Shown here one piece after another: positions 1-7,407 of a stretch of DNA of 64,000 nucleotides. The first letter of the stretch is position 1. Every line of letters begins with the position of its first letter. This DNA comes from Sulfitobacter sp. SK011. GTDB lineage: Bacteria > Pseudomonadota > Alphaproteobacteria > Rhodobacterales > Rhodobacteraceae. Location of the stretch: NCBI RefSeq assembly GCF_003352065.1, contig NZ_CP025803.1, forward strand, positions 1,901,574 to 1,965,573, read 5' to 3'. The position numbers and the translations under genes are program-made. The notes under the pieces are model-generated. The model was given only the letters and a program-made list of their open reading frames with translations. It did no database searches and was not told the DNA's origin.

Positions 1-109
1 AGGCGTGCTGGACCCGCTGGGTGCGGGCCTGCCGCTGGGGCCGGGGCAATACCCAGCGCTGTTGGGCGCGATGGCCGACAGTATGGTGGCATGCCTGAGC
101 CATAAATAA
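1..109 (+). CDS. znuA: ZnuA-like zinc ABC transporter substrate-binding protein, C-terminal end only
   Basis: The window opens inside a plus-strand frame (frame 2) that ends in TAA at 107-109. The visible tail reads GVLDPLGAGLPLGPG followed by a YPALL and a MADSMVACLSH stretch. This resembles the C-terminus of rhodobacterial ZnuA proteins, periplasmic zinc-binding components of the ZnuABC uptake system. Only about 35 residues are visible, so the call rests on this short tail. The start lies outside the window and the rest of a znu operon cannot be seen. It could be another cluster A-1 metal-binding protein. Confidence 0.5.
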   Translation, partial: GVLDPLGAGLPLGPGQYPALLGAMADSMVACLSHK

Positions 110-135
110 GGCCCCGTCGCAAAACGACGAGGCCT
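109..135. terminator. Hairpin between convergent znuA-like gene and phoX
   Basis: AGGCC-C-CGTCG and CGACG-A-GGCCT pair around a CAAAA loop with one mismatch, starting at the stop codon of the upstream gene. There is no clear U-tract on either strand, so termination is an inference from position. A second inverted repeat (CGCTGTGT-CAAG-ACACAGCG, 158-177) overlaps the phoX stop codon and may serve the opposite strand. Confidence 0.45.
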
Positions 136-163
136 GAACGTGCTAAAATGAGCAGGCGCTGTG

Positions 164-2197
164 TCAAGACACAGCGATCTTGCCACCGCCCTGCCTGGTG
201 ATGACAACCACCGCCGGGCGCGGCGGCATCTTGTCATTAAAATCTGGCCAGCGTGTGGCGGGGTCCTCGAACGTGCTTTCGCGCTCAAACCCGGCCAAAT
301 CTTTGGTCCCGTCGGTGCCGGGGTGTTGCACGGCAACAAACAATGTCTCGCCATCGTCGGTAAAGTAAGGCCCGCACATCTCGCCCCCCACCGGGCAGCG
401 AAAAAACAACTTTGAGGTGCCGCGCGCGTCGCCCTCAGTTTCCACCGCATAAAGGCCGTCCGATTTGCCTGTCTTGCCCCATTTGCTGCCCTGATCGGTC
501 GCAATCCAGAGCCGCCCATCTGCATCTATGGCGGCATTGTCGGGCGATCCGAACCAACCGTTTTGCGATGTATCGGGGTTCCACTCTGCGCCCACCTCAG
601 CAATCGCCGGGTCGCCACATTTAAGCAGGATCGACCAGGTACCAGACGTCGCCGCATGATCGCCGCCGTTCTCCTTGATCTCGATGATATGCCCAAAATC
701 ACTGGCAGCGCGCGGGTTGGCGGCATTGGTTTCACCCGCTTTGCGTTTGTTGTTGTTGGTCAGCAAAATATAGGCCGTGCCATCGCCACGCGGCTGCGCG
801 TCTTCGGGGCGGTCCATCGGTGTGGCCCCCAGCAGATCAGCGGCGATCCGGGTGTCGATCAACACATCGCCCTGATCCTCAAATCCATTTTCAGCCGTCA
901 GTGGACCCTCTCCATGCACCAGCGGCAGCCAGTTGATGATGCCATCCTCTTCGAACCGGGCGACATAGAGCACGCCCTCGCTCAGCAGGGCCGAATTGGC
1001 GGCGCGGTCGTCGGATACGGACCCGTTCGAGACATATTTGTACTGATAGTCAAAGCGGTTGTCGTCGCCCATGTAGATGACCAGCTTGCCATCGGTCGAG
1101 ACTGTGGTTTCGGCCCCTTCATGGCGAAAACGCCCCAGAGCAGTGTGCTTGATCGGTGTCGATGTCGGGTCCATCGGATCAACTTCGACAACCCAGCCGA
1201 ATTTGTTCGGCATGTTCGGCTCTTTGTCGATGTTATAGCGGTCATAATGCTGACCCCACGCGTACCACATGCCCGGCACACCATAGCGTGCCATTTGTGC
1301 GGCCTCGGGTTGGGCGGAAATGTCGGGCTTGCCTGCGCCGTCCAATTTGTCCGTCCAGAAATAGCCGTGAAAGTTTTCCTCGGCCATCAACCATGTGCCC
1401 CAGGGCGTCAGACCACCTGCGCAATTGTTGATCGTGCCGATGACGTTCAGGCCGGCAGGGTCGTCATTGGTCTGCAACCTGTGATGTCCGGCGGCGGGGC
1501 CATCAAGGGTCATGGCGGTTTGCAACGGGGAAATGCGGCGGTTCATCTTGCCATCGCGCACAACTGCCCATGCACCGGCGCTGTCTTTGGCAATTTCCAC
1601 AACAGACCCGCCATGTGCTGCCATTTCAATGTCGATGAGGTCTGGCGTCATACCGGCAAAGCCGTTGCTGTCCTGACGTCCAAGACCGGGGAACATCACC
1701 TCTTCGTTGGTGTATTCATGGTTCACACAAAGCAAACCGCGTGTGCCTTCGTCGTTCAGCGGCACAAAGCCGACATAGTCGTTGTTATAGCCGAATTGCT
1801 TAAGCTGCGCTGCGGCCGTCTGGTTCATCACGTCAAATTCTGGCGCATCTGCAATGATCGGATCGCCCCAGCGCAGCAGAACATTTGCGTCATAGCCTTC
1901 CGCGACATGATGGGTCGCGTCATTGCCCGATGTCAGTTCGTCAAACACATAGCGGCTGGCGGCCTTGGCACCGGCCTCGCTCTTGGTCGGCGCGATCAGG
2001 GCCGCAGTACCGAACAGCGCCGTGCTGGCTGACACCCCCAACATGCCCCGCAGCATATCGCGGCGGCCAAAACGCGCGTTGATCACATCGCCAATGGTGC
2101 GGCTGAGGTTGGGATTTGTAGGAATGTCATCAAAGGCTTCAAACGCCTCGGCTTTGTTCCCGATCGACGGGTCATTCATGATATCGCTGCGGGTCAT
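164..2197 (-). CDS. phoX: PhoX-family alkaline phosphatase (DUF839), Tat-exported
   Basis: A protein of about 677 residues of the PhoX/DUF839 family: periplasmic, calcium/iron-dependent phosphomonoesterases that release phosphate from organic esters. An unusually long N-terminus (about 44 residues) precedes a twin-arginine motif, GRRDMLRG, with RR at 45-46, followed by a hydrophobic stretch and an AGAKAA region. This fits Tat export. The start at 2197 is chosen because AAGGAAG lies directly upstream; the open frame extends further but overlaps the neighbouring transporter gene. Although it lies behind the soxT-like gene on the same strand, a Pho box at 2247-2264 suggests its own phosphate-controlled promoter. 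The conserved body of the family runs from about residue 80 to the end. Confidence 0.93.
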   Translation of the reverse strand: MTRSDIMNDPSIGNKAEAFEAFDDIPTNPNLSRTIGDVINARFGRRDMLRGMLGVSASTALFGTAALIAPTKSEAGAKAASRYVFDELTSGNDATHHVAEGYDANVLLRWGDPIIADAPEFDVMNQTAAAQLKQFGYNNDYVGFVPLNDEGTRGLLCVNHEYTNEEVMFPGLGRQDSNGFAGMTPDLIDIEMAAHGGSVVEIAKDSAGAWAVVRDGKMNRRISPLQTAMTLDGPAAGHHRLQTNDDPAGLNVIGTINNCAGGLTPWGTWLMAEENFHGYFWTDKLDGAGKPDISAQPEAAQMARYGVPGMWYAWGQHYDRYNIDKEPNMPNKFGWVVEVDPMDPTSTPIKHTALGRFRHEGAETTVSTDGKLVIYMGDDNRFDYQYKYVSNGSVSDDRAANSALLSEGVLYVARFEEDGIINWLPLVHGEGPLTAENGFEDQGDVLIDTRIAADLLGATPMDRPEDAQPRGDGTAYILLTNNNKRKAGETNAANPRAASDFGHIIEIKENGGDHAATSGTWSILLKCGDPAIAEVGAEWNPDTSQNGWFGSPDNAAIDADGRLWIATDQGSKWGKTGKSDGLYAVETEGDARGTSKLFFRCPVGGEMCGPYFTDDGETLFVAVQHPGTDGTKDLAGFERESTFEDPATRWPDFNDKMPPRPAVVVITRQGGGKIAVS

Positions 2198-2246
2198 GGT
2201 GCTTCCTTGTTGGTGGCTTTCAATGCCACCCCAATGCCGCGATTCT

Positions 2247-2264
2247 GTCACAGCCATATGACAG
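2247..2264 (-). promoter_or_regulatory. Pho box upstream of phoX
   Basis: Read on the minus strand the site is CTGTCAT-ATGG-CTGTGAC, two 7-bp direct repeats with a 4-bp spacer. This matches the PhoB-box layout CTGTCAT-N4-CTGTNAY known in proteobacteria. It lies 50 bp upstream of the phoX start codon and abuts the 3' end of the upstream transporter gene. PhoB control of phoX is well established elsewhere; here it is inferred. Confidence 0.75.
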
Positions 2265-2265
2265 T

Positions 2266-3324
2266 TCAGACCCTTTCGCCGCCAAAACCCACAATCAGCT
2301 GCCGCAACCCCAATGCAGCCCCTGCAAAGATTGCAATCAGTGTCACAGGGGCGCTGAAGGCGAGCGTTGAGGCGGCGGACAGACCCTGACCAACCGTGCA
2401 CCCCATGGCAATCACAGCACCAGCACCCATGATTGCGGCACCGATGATCTGGCGGCGCAGCTCGCGGGGGTCTTCGCAGGCTTCCCAGCGGAAATGCCCT
2501 TTCCACAAGGATCCGATGAATGCACCGATCCAGACGCCTGCAACCGATCCGACACCGAATGACAGCGGGCGTGCGGATCCCTGCATCGCATAAAGCAGTG
2601 TCTCGCCCACAGGGGCCGCATAGGTATGCGAAATCAGGACCTGCGGGGCAAAACCATTTTGCGCGATCCACGCGGTGCCGGCCCAACCGGTGACAATGGC
2701 AAGGCCCACGATTGCGCCCCAGATGATGGCAGAGCGATTGCGCCGAAAATCGGCGGCAGACAACATCGCGCCGATGATCAGAGCGCCGATGAACAACCCT
2801 GCAATGACAAGCGGAACCCCGGTCATCTGCGCCACAACATGCGCTATGCCATCCGGTGTGCCAGTGTCAGCCACCCGTGGAAACAGCGCAGCACGCACAT
2901 ATGCAAACGGTCCGGCGAGCGTGCCAAAAGCGGCAAGGCCCATCACCAGCACAATCACAAACGACCGCAGATCACCGCCGCCAAGCCGCGCGATCGCGCC
3001 AAACCCGCAGTTGCCCGACAACGCCATGCCGTAGCCAAAAAGCAGCCCACCGACAATTGCGGCAGGCCATGAAAACGCCACGCTGAAGTAGAACGCATTG
3101 TCGAGGTTGATAAACCCTGCAGCCGCCAACCCGAATGTGCCAATGATCGCGACCCCGATGGCCAGACCCCACATCCGTAAACGCGTGTCAGAACCGCCAT
3201 AAAGCGCGTCTTCGATGGCCCCCAGCGTGCAAAACCGCCCCAACCGCGCGGCCAGACCCAACAGGATGCCCCCAACCGCGCCCAGCAAAGCCGCGGTCAT
3301 TGGCTGACCCAGAAGATCAATCAT
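2266..3324 (-). CDS. soxT: YeeE/YedE-family sulfur transporter (SoxT-like)
   Basis: A 352-residue polytopic membrane protein of the YeeE/YedE (DUF395) family, which imports thiosulfate or other sulfur species. Duplicated family halves are visible, with cysteine motifs GRFCTLGAIEDA near residue 31, SGNCGFGAIARLGGG in the middle and AMGCTVGQGLSA near the C-terminus. It overlaps the soxR stop end by 8 nt, so it is probably translated with soxR. The order soxS, soxR, transporter matches soxT-containing clusters described in Pseudaminobacter and Paracoccus, hence the symbol. The transported substrate is inferred from context. Confidence 0.85.
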   Translation of the reverse strand: MIDLLGQPMTAALLGAVGGILLGLAARLGRFCTLGAIEDALYGGSDTRLRMWGLAIGVAIIGTFGLAAAGFINLDNAFYFSVAFSWPAAIVGGLLFGYGMALSGNCGFGAIARLGGGDLRSFVIVLVMGLAAFGTLAGPFAYVRAALFPRVADTGTPDGIAHVVAQMTGVPLVIAGLFIGALIIGAMLSAADFRRNRSAIIWGAIVGLAIVTGWAGTAWIAQNGFAPQVLISHTYAAPVGETLLYAMQGSARPLSFGVGSVAGVWIGAFIGSLWKGHFRWEACEDPRELRRQIIGAAIMGAGAVIAMGCTVGQGLSAASTLAFSAPVTLIAIFAGAALGLRQLIVGFGGERV

Positions 3325-3652
3325 CTTTGCAAAAGAGGTCGTAGACCACCTGAAGCACCTTGCGCGGGCGGTCGTTGGCCAAACGGTAAAAGATCGTCTT
3401 GCCCTCGCGCCGTGGAATCACCAACCCCTCAAGGCGCAGCCGGGACAATTGCTGGCTGACCGCCGCCTGGCGCGCAGACAGCAGGTCTTCCAATTCGGTC
3501 ACAGATTTTTCCCCGGACACCAGATGGCACAGGATCATCAGACGCCCCTCATGGCTGATCGCCTTGAGAAAGTTGGCTGCGGTCACGGCGTTTTCCAACA
3601 TCCGATCCATGTCTTCGTCAGAAATGTCAGGGGTGATTACCGGCAGGGCCAT
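3317..3652 (-). CDS. soxR: SoxR/SqrR-type ArsR-family persulfide-responsive repressor
   Basis: A protein of about 111 residues with an ArsR winged helix (LSARQAAVSQQLSRLRLEG as recognition region) and a REGKTIFYRL wing. Cys42 (LMILCHLV) and Cys108 (DLFCKDD) are 66 residues apart, the spacing of the two sulfane-sulfur-sensing cysteines of SqrR and BigR. It is therefore expected to leave DNA when a polysulfide bridge forms. The ATG at 3652 is preceded by AAAGGACAG; an in-frame TTG upstream is less likely. It is co-directional with soxS, the HbpS-like gene and soxT. Its likely operators are the ATTC-N8-GAAT-type sites at 4568, 5963 and 10089. Confidence 0.9.
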   Translation of the reverse strand: MALPVITPDISDEDMDRMLENAVTAANFLKAISHEGRLMILCHLVSGEKSVTELEDLLSARQAAVSQQLSRLRLEGLVIPRREGKTIFYRLANDRPRKVLQVVYDLFCKDD

Positions 3653-3676
3653 AAACTGTCCTTTGAAATGCAAGTC

Positions 3677-4171
3677 CTAGAATGCAATGTCATCGGCAAT
3701 AGCATCAATCCCGGCTTGCGCACAAACGTCATCTGCGTCACCGCCCGGCGCGCCGCTGACCCCGATCCCGGCGACCGTCGCACCATCCCCGTCCTGCACC
3801 ATCAATCCCCCGCCCAGCGGCAGGGCCTCGCTTAGGTGGCGGATGCCAGAGGCGGGCATCCCGGCCTGGGTGGTGGCGGCCAGATCGGTGGTGTTGGTGC
3901 GGAAACTTACGGCGGTCCACGCTTTGCGGCGGGATGTTTCATAGACATGGGCACCCGCAAAGCGATGGCGCAGGAACACCTGCGGCACGCCCATCCGGTC
4001 CACCACCGTGACGCCAACCTGAAATCCCTGTTCCTGACAGCTGTCCATCGCGGCCTGCGCCATTTGCAGCGCAAATTCCGGCTTGAGGCTTCGGTATTCG
4101 ACAAAGGCATCATCGGCCCCGGCAAGGGCAGTTGATGCGGTAAGGCAAAGCGTAATCGCGAGGGTCTTCAT
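3677..4171 (-). CDS. GlcG/HbpS-like (DUF336) exported protein in sox regulatory operon
   Basis: A 164-residue protein with a signal peptide (MKTLAITLCLTASTALAGA) and a GlcG/HbpS-type heme-degrading domain. Recognisable pieces are VVDRMGVPQVFLR, RRKAWTAVSFR and the glycine-rich PLGGGLMVQDGDGATVAGIGVSG. Family members bind heme or act as redox sensors or enzymatic accessories; the exact role is unknown. Its ATG overlaps the soxS stop codon (ATGA) and GGAGAG lies just upstream, so it is coupled to soxS. Placement between soxS and soxR suggests a periplasmic accessory role in sulfur oxidation. Cysteines are present (DSCQEQG, DDVCAQAG). Confidence 0.8.
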   Translation of the reverse strand: MKTLAITLCLTASTALAGADDAFVEYRSLKPEFALQMAQAAMDSCQEQGFQVGVTVVDRMGVPQVFLRHRFAGAHVYETSRRKAWTAVSFRTNTTDLAATTQAGMPASGIRHLSEALPLGGGLMVQDGDGATVAGIGVSGAPGGDADDVCAQAGIDAIADDIAF

Positions 4172-4527
4172 GGCGTCTCTCCAATATAATCCGTGGTTTC
4201 GCGCAGAATTTCGTCCAGTAAGGGCCAAAAGAAATCCATTCCCGGATATCCTTCGAGGCGGATCAGTTCGGCCCCGTCTTCGACAACCAGAAACGTCGGC
4301 GTGAACACCACCCGACGTTTCAGATCAACGTCTTCTTGCACGTCTCTGATATTGACCCGGCGCAGCGGGGCAAAGCGCCCCTCAGAGGTTTTTGGATAGA
4401 TCGGGCCAATTTCGGCCTCCCACCGCGCGCAATAGACACAGCCGGGCTGATCAACCATCACCAGTTCGACTGCCCAGACGGGCAGGGCGGTCAGGGCCGC
4501 GACGAAAAAGGCAAAAAGCGGGGGCAT
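4168..4527 (-). CDS. soxS: SoxS periplasmic thioredoxin-like protein
   Basis: A 119-residue protein with an N-terminal signal (MPPLFAFFVAALTALPVWA) and a thioredoxin-like domain with a Cys30-Val-Tyr-Cys33 redox motif. SoxS proteins reactivate the SoxY component by keeping its carrier cysteine available. A cis-proline region VVFTPTFLV is present. The start at 4527 gives a clean signal peptide, though the ribosome site is weak. The gene is divergent from soxV and shares the 83-bp region that carries the proposed SoxR site at 4568-4583. Its 3' end overlaps the HbpS-like gene by 4 nt. Confidence 0.87.
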   Translation of the reverse strand: MPPLFAFFVAALTALPVWAVELVMVDQPGCVYCARWEAEIGPIYPKTSEGRFAPLRRVNIRDVQEDVDLKRRVVFTPTFLVVEDGAELIRLEGYPGMDFFWPLLDEILRETTDYIGETP

Positions 4528-4567
4528 GTCAGCAAGCCTGATTGACGAATGTATAACACTCAACGTA

Positions 4568-4583
4568 ATTTGAATATGTGAAT
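4568..4583. promoter_or_regulatory. Putative SoxR operator, soxS-soxV intergenic region
   Basis: ATTTG-AATATG-TGAAT has the same 5-6-5 geometry as the perfect sites at 5963 and 10089, with a degenerate left half. It conforms to ATTC-N8-GAAT, the core reported for BigR/SqrR-type repressors, except for one base in the core. It lies 28 bp before the soxV ATG and 41 bp before the soxS ATG, so one site could control both directions. Confidence 0.6.
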
Positions 4584-4610
4584 TGATCAAGCTCAGGAAA
4601 GCCCAAGGCA

Positions 4611-5348
4611 ATGTTCGACATCAGCTATGCAGGGGCGATACTGGCGGGACTGCTAAGCTTTTTCACCCCCTGTATCCTGCCGATGGTGCCGTTTTACCTG
4701 TCTTATATGGGCGGGTTAAGCGTTTCTGAGCTGCGCGGCGACGGACAGATTGCCCCGGGCGCACAGCGCAGGCTGATCGCGTCGTCGATGTTGTTTGCGC
4801 TTGGGGTCAGCAGTATATTTGTGATGCTGGGCATGGGGGCCACAGCATTGGGTCAGGTATTTGCGCAATATCTTGATCCGCTGTCATGGGTGGCGGCAGC
4901 GATTTTGGTGGTCTTTGGCCTGCATTTTCTGGGGGTGATCAAAGTGCCGCTGCTCTACCGTGAGGCGCGGCTGGAGGCGGGTGGCGCACCGACGTCCATC
5001 TGGGGGGCTTATGTGATGGGCCTCGCTTTTGGCTTTGGCTGGACACCCTGCGTCGGTCCGGCCCTGGGCGCGATCCTGATGATCGCATCGGGCATGGGCG
5101 AAATCTGGCGCGGCGGTTTGCTTTTGCTGGTATACGGGCTTGGCATGACCGCGCCGTTCATTGTTGCTGCGGTTTTTGCCAAACCGTTTCTGAATTGGGC
5201 CGCGCGTAACCGTGCGCTGGTCGTCCGCGTGGAAAAGATCATGGGCGCAATGCTGATCTTGTTCGCGCTTCTGATCGTCACAGGGGGGGTACGCCTGATT
5301 GCGGATGCAATGATCCGCTGGTTCCCTGCCTTCACCTCACTAGGTTGA
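4611..5348 (+). CDS. soxV: SoxV, CcdA-like membrane thiol-disulfide electron transporter
   Basis: A 245-residue membrane protein of the CcdA/DsbD-beta family with about six transmembrane segments. Cysteines sit in FFTPCILPMVPFYLSYMGG (Cys21) and GWTPCVGPALGA (Cys147), the pair that carries electrons across the membrane. SoxV takes reductant from cytoplasmic thioredoxin and passes it to SoxW. AGGAAAG lies upstream of the ATG at 4611. The soxW frame begins immediately after. It is divergent from soxS and first in the soxVW unit. Confidence 0.92.
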   Translation: MFDISYAGAILAGLLSFFTPCILPMVPFYLSYMGGLSVSELRGDGQIAPGAQRRLIASSMLFALGVSSIFVMLGMGATALGQVFAQYLDPLSWVAAAILVVFGLHFLGVIKVPLLYREARLEAGGAPTSIWGAYVMGLAFGFGWTPCVGPALGAILMIASGMGEIWRGGLLLLVYGLGMTAPFIVAAVFAKPFLNWAARNRALVVRVEKIMGAMLILFALLIVTGGVRLIADAMIRWFPAFTSLG

Positions 5349-5365
5349 TAAAAAAGGAGACTGCC

Positions 5366-5941
5366 ATGAGACTTCTAGCTTTCATTTCTGCCATGCTGAT
5401 CGCGCTACCGCTCTGGGCGGCTGAACTGGGCGACGATGGCCTGCACAAAGCGCCGTGGATGCGCGACACATTCAAGGATCTGCGCGAGGATTTGGACGAG
5501 GCCAATGGCGAGGGCAAGCGCTTGCTGCTGATGTTTGAACAGCGCGGCTGTGTCTATTGCTCCAAGATGCACGAAGAGGTGTACCCACAGCCGGTTGTCG
5601 CGGATTACATCACGGATAATTATTTTGTCGTGCAACTGAACCTGCATGGCGACATCGAAGTGACTGATTTTGACGGCGAGACGTTGAGAGAAAAAGACAT
5701 GGCGCGCAAATGGGGGATTCTGTTTACGCCCACGTTGATGTTCATGCCCGAAGAGGTGCCAGAAGATGCGACAGCCCCCCGTGCGGCGGTGGCGGTGATG
5801 CCCGGTGCGTTCAGCAGAGGGACAACGCTTGATATGTTCACCTGGGTCAACGAGAAACGCTATGCCCTTGACGGGGATGAAGATTTTCAGCGCTACCATG
5901 CCCGCATGATAAAGGAACGTGACGATGGTACCACGGACTGA
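5366..5941 (+). CDS. soxW: SoxW periplasmic thioredoxin
   Basis: A protein of about 191 residues: signal peptide MRLLAFISAMLIALPLWAAE, then a thioredoxin-fold domain with Cys62-Val-Tyr-Cys65 (FEQRGCVYCSKMHEEV) and a cis-proline segment (GILFTPTLMFM). It is the expected partner that SoxV reduces. The ATG at 5366 is chosen because AAGGAG lies 6 bases upstream; an in-frame ATG at 5345 would overlap soxV. It has the same CVYC motif as SoxS, suggesting related but distinct thioredoxins serving the Sox complex. Confidence 0.9.
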   Translation: MRLLAFISAMLIALPLWAAELGDDGLHKAPWMRDTFKDLREDLDEANGEGKRLLLMFEQRGCVYCSKMHEEVYPQPVVADYITDNYFVVQLNLHGDIEVTDFDGETLREKDMARKWGILFTPTLMFMPEEVPEDATAPRAAVAVMPGAFSRGTTLDMFTWVNEKRYALDGDEDFQRYHARMIKERDDGTTD

Positions 5942-5962
5942 GTGGCGGCTCAGGCAATAGCC

Positions 5963-5978
5963 ATTCATATATTTGAAT
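5963..5978. promoter_or_regulatory. Putative SoxR operator upstream of soxX
   Basis: Perfect inverted repeat ATTCA-TATATT-TGAAT in the soxW-soxX gap, about 90 bp before the soxX start. In Paracoccus pantotrophus, SoxR is reported to bind both the soxS-soxV and soxW-soxX intergenic regions, so position and sequence agree with a conserved operator. The core also fits the ATTC-N8-GAAT recognition pattern of SqrR/BigR proteins. Confidence 0.75.
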
Positions 5979-6068
5979 TTGTTCTTGCGCTTTTGGGCCG
6001 CGCTGACTTAGGGTGAGACAACAAAGATCACACGCAGATGTGGTCGAACTCGGGAGGAGACGATTGCA

Positions 6069-6542
6069 ATGATGAAATGGATCGTAGCGGCAGCATTCGC
6101 GACAAGTGCTGGCATGGCGGCGGCAGAGATGGTCGCGCCCACAGATGTGGCATTTGACGATGCCGGCGCTGTCGAGGTGTCGCTGTCCGGCGTGGCAGGG
6201 GATGCCGCAAATGGCGCGGCAATTGTTGGTGACAAGAAACAAGGCAACTGCGTGGCCTGCCATCAGGTTGGTGCGCTGTCCGATATCGCGTTTCAGGGTG
6301 AAATTGGCCCGCCGCTGGATGGGGCCGGGGACCGCTGGACCGAAGCAGAATTGCGCGGCATCGTTGCGAATTCCAAAATGACCTTTGAGGGCACGATGAT
6401 GCCGTCATACTACAAAACCGTCGGATACATCCGGCCCGGCGACGCCTTTACCGGTGATGCAGCATCCGAACCGCTGCCGCCGTTGCTGGATGCGCAGATG
6501 ATTGAGGATGTCGTGGCATTCCTTGCCACGCTCAAGGACTAG
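6069..6542 (+). CDS. soxX: SoxX, monoheme c-type cytochrome subunit of SoxAX
   Basis: A 157-residue periplasmic cytochrome. Signal peptide to about residue 19 (ending MAAAE), heme motif Cys61-Val-Ala-Cys64-His65, and a likely axial methionine at 111 in GTMMPSYYK. With SoxA it forms the SoxAX heterodimer that oxidatively conjugates thiosulfate to the SoxY cysteine. GGAGGAGA precedes the ATG at 6069; a second ATG follows at 6072. It is the first gene of soxXYZAB and has a SoxR-type site in its leader. Confidence 0.94.
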   Translation: MMKWIVAAAFATSAGMAAAEMVAPTDVAFDDAGAVEVSLSGVAGDAANGAAIVGDKKQGNCVACHQVGALSDIAFQGEIGPPLDGAGDRWTEAELRGIVANSKMTFEGTMMPSYYKTVGYIRPGDAFTGDAASEPLPPLLDAQMIEDVVAFLATLKD

Positions 6543-6579
6543 AGCGCAATTGCGCCTTTTCAGGATAAAGGAGAGAACG

Positions 6580-6999
6580 ATGGATTTCTCAAGACGTGAA
6601 ACACTGGGGTTGGGACTGGGCGCAATTGCACTGATCACCCTGCCAATGGGGGCATCTGCCGCGACGGTGGATGAACTGATCGCTGAATTCACTGGTGGCG
6701 CTGAAATGGCAGACACCGGCGTCACATTGACAGCACCAGAGATCGCCGAGAACGGCAACACTGTCCCGATCGAGGTCGAAGCACCGGGCGCAAGCGCAAT
6801 CATGCTTTTGGCCACCGGTAATCCGACACCGCCAGCAGGCACTTTCAACTTTGGCCCATTGGCCGGCAAGCGTGCGGCCTCTACCCGCATCCGTCTGGCC
6901 AAAAGTCAGGATGTCGTCGCCATCGCCAAACTGGAAGACGGCACATTTGCCCGCACCAGCGCCGAGGTCAAAGTCACAATCGGGGGCTGCGGCGGTTAA
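6580..6999 (+). CDS. soxY: SoxY sulfur-carrier subunit
   Basis: A 139-residue carrier protein with a Tat-type leader (FSRRETLGLGLGAIALITL) and the diagnostic C-terminal swinging arm GGCGG, with the substrate-carrying cysteine at about residue 137. Sulfur intermediates stay covalently bound to this cysteine through the Sox cycle. AAAGGAGAG is well placed before the ATG at 6580. SoxY folds and travels with SoxZ, encoded 34 bp downstream. Confidence 0.95.
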   Translation: MDFSRRETLGLGLGAIALITLPMGASAATVDELIAEFTGGAEMADTGVTLTAPEIAENGNTVPIEVEAPGASAIMLLATGNPTPPAGTFNFGPLAGKRAASTRIRLAKSQDVVAIAKLEDGTFARTSAEVKVTIGGCGG

Positions 7000-7033
7000 A
7001 CCCGCGCGTCCCCTCATCGAGGAGAATTAAAAC

Positions 7034-7363
7034 ATGGCAGAAGGTGTAACACCCCGCGTCAAAGTCCCGAAAAAGGCAGCGGCTGGGGATGTGGTGACGA
7101 TCAAGACCTTGATCAGTCACCCGATGGAATCAGGTCAGCGCAAAGACGACGATGGCAACCTCATTCCACGGTCGATCATCAACCGGTTTACCTGCGATTT
7201 CAACGGCCAGAACATCATCGACGTGACGATGGAACCGGCCATGTCGACCAACCCATACTTTGAATTTGACGCAACCGTGCCAGAGGCAGGCGAGTTCAAA
7301 TTCACATGGTACGACGACGACGGAAGCGTCTACGAAGAAACAAAATCCATCGCGATTGAATGA
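7034..7363 (+). CDS. soxZ: SoxZ, partner of the SoxY sulfur carrier
   Basis: A 109-residue all-beta protein without its own export signal, which fits export together with SoxY through the Tat pathway. It includes the family stretch VVTIKTLISHPMESGQRKDD and the NRFTCDFNG core. The length is normal. GAGGAG upstream of the ATG serves as the ribosome site. It lies between soxY and soxA in the standard order. Confidence 0.94.
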   Translation: MAEGVTPRVKVPKKAAAGDVVTIKTLISHPMESGQRKDDDGNLIPRSIINRFTCDFNGQNIIDVTMEPAMSTNPYFEFDATVPEAGEFKFTWYDDDGSVYEETKSIAIE

Positions 7364-7407
7364 TCCTCAAGGGTTTTTGACGACGTATGGAACAGGGAGG
7401 AAACGCT

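Noticed and set aside
563..2032. Long plus-strand open frame (about 489 codons) opposite phoX
   Set aside because: It is antisense to a clearly conserved PhoX, shows no domain, and is explained by the codon bias of GC-rich DNA.
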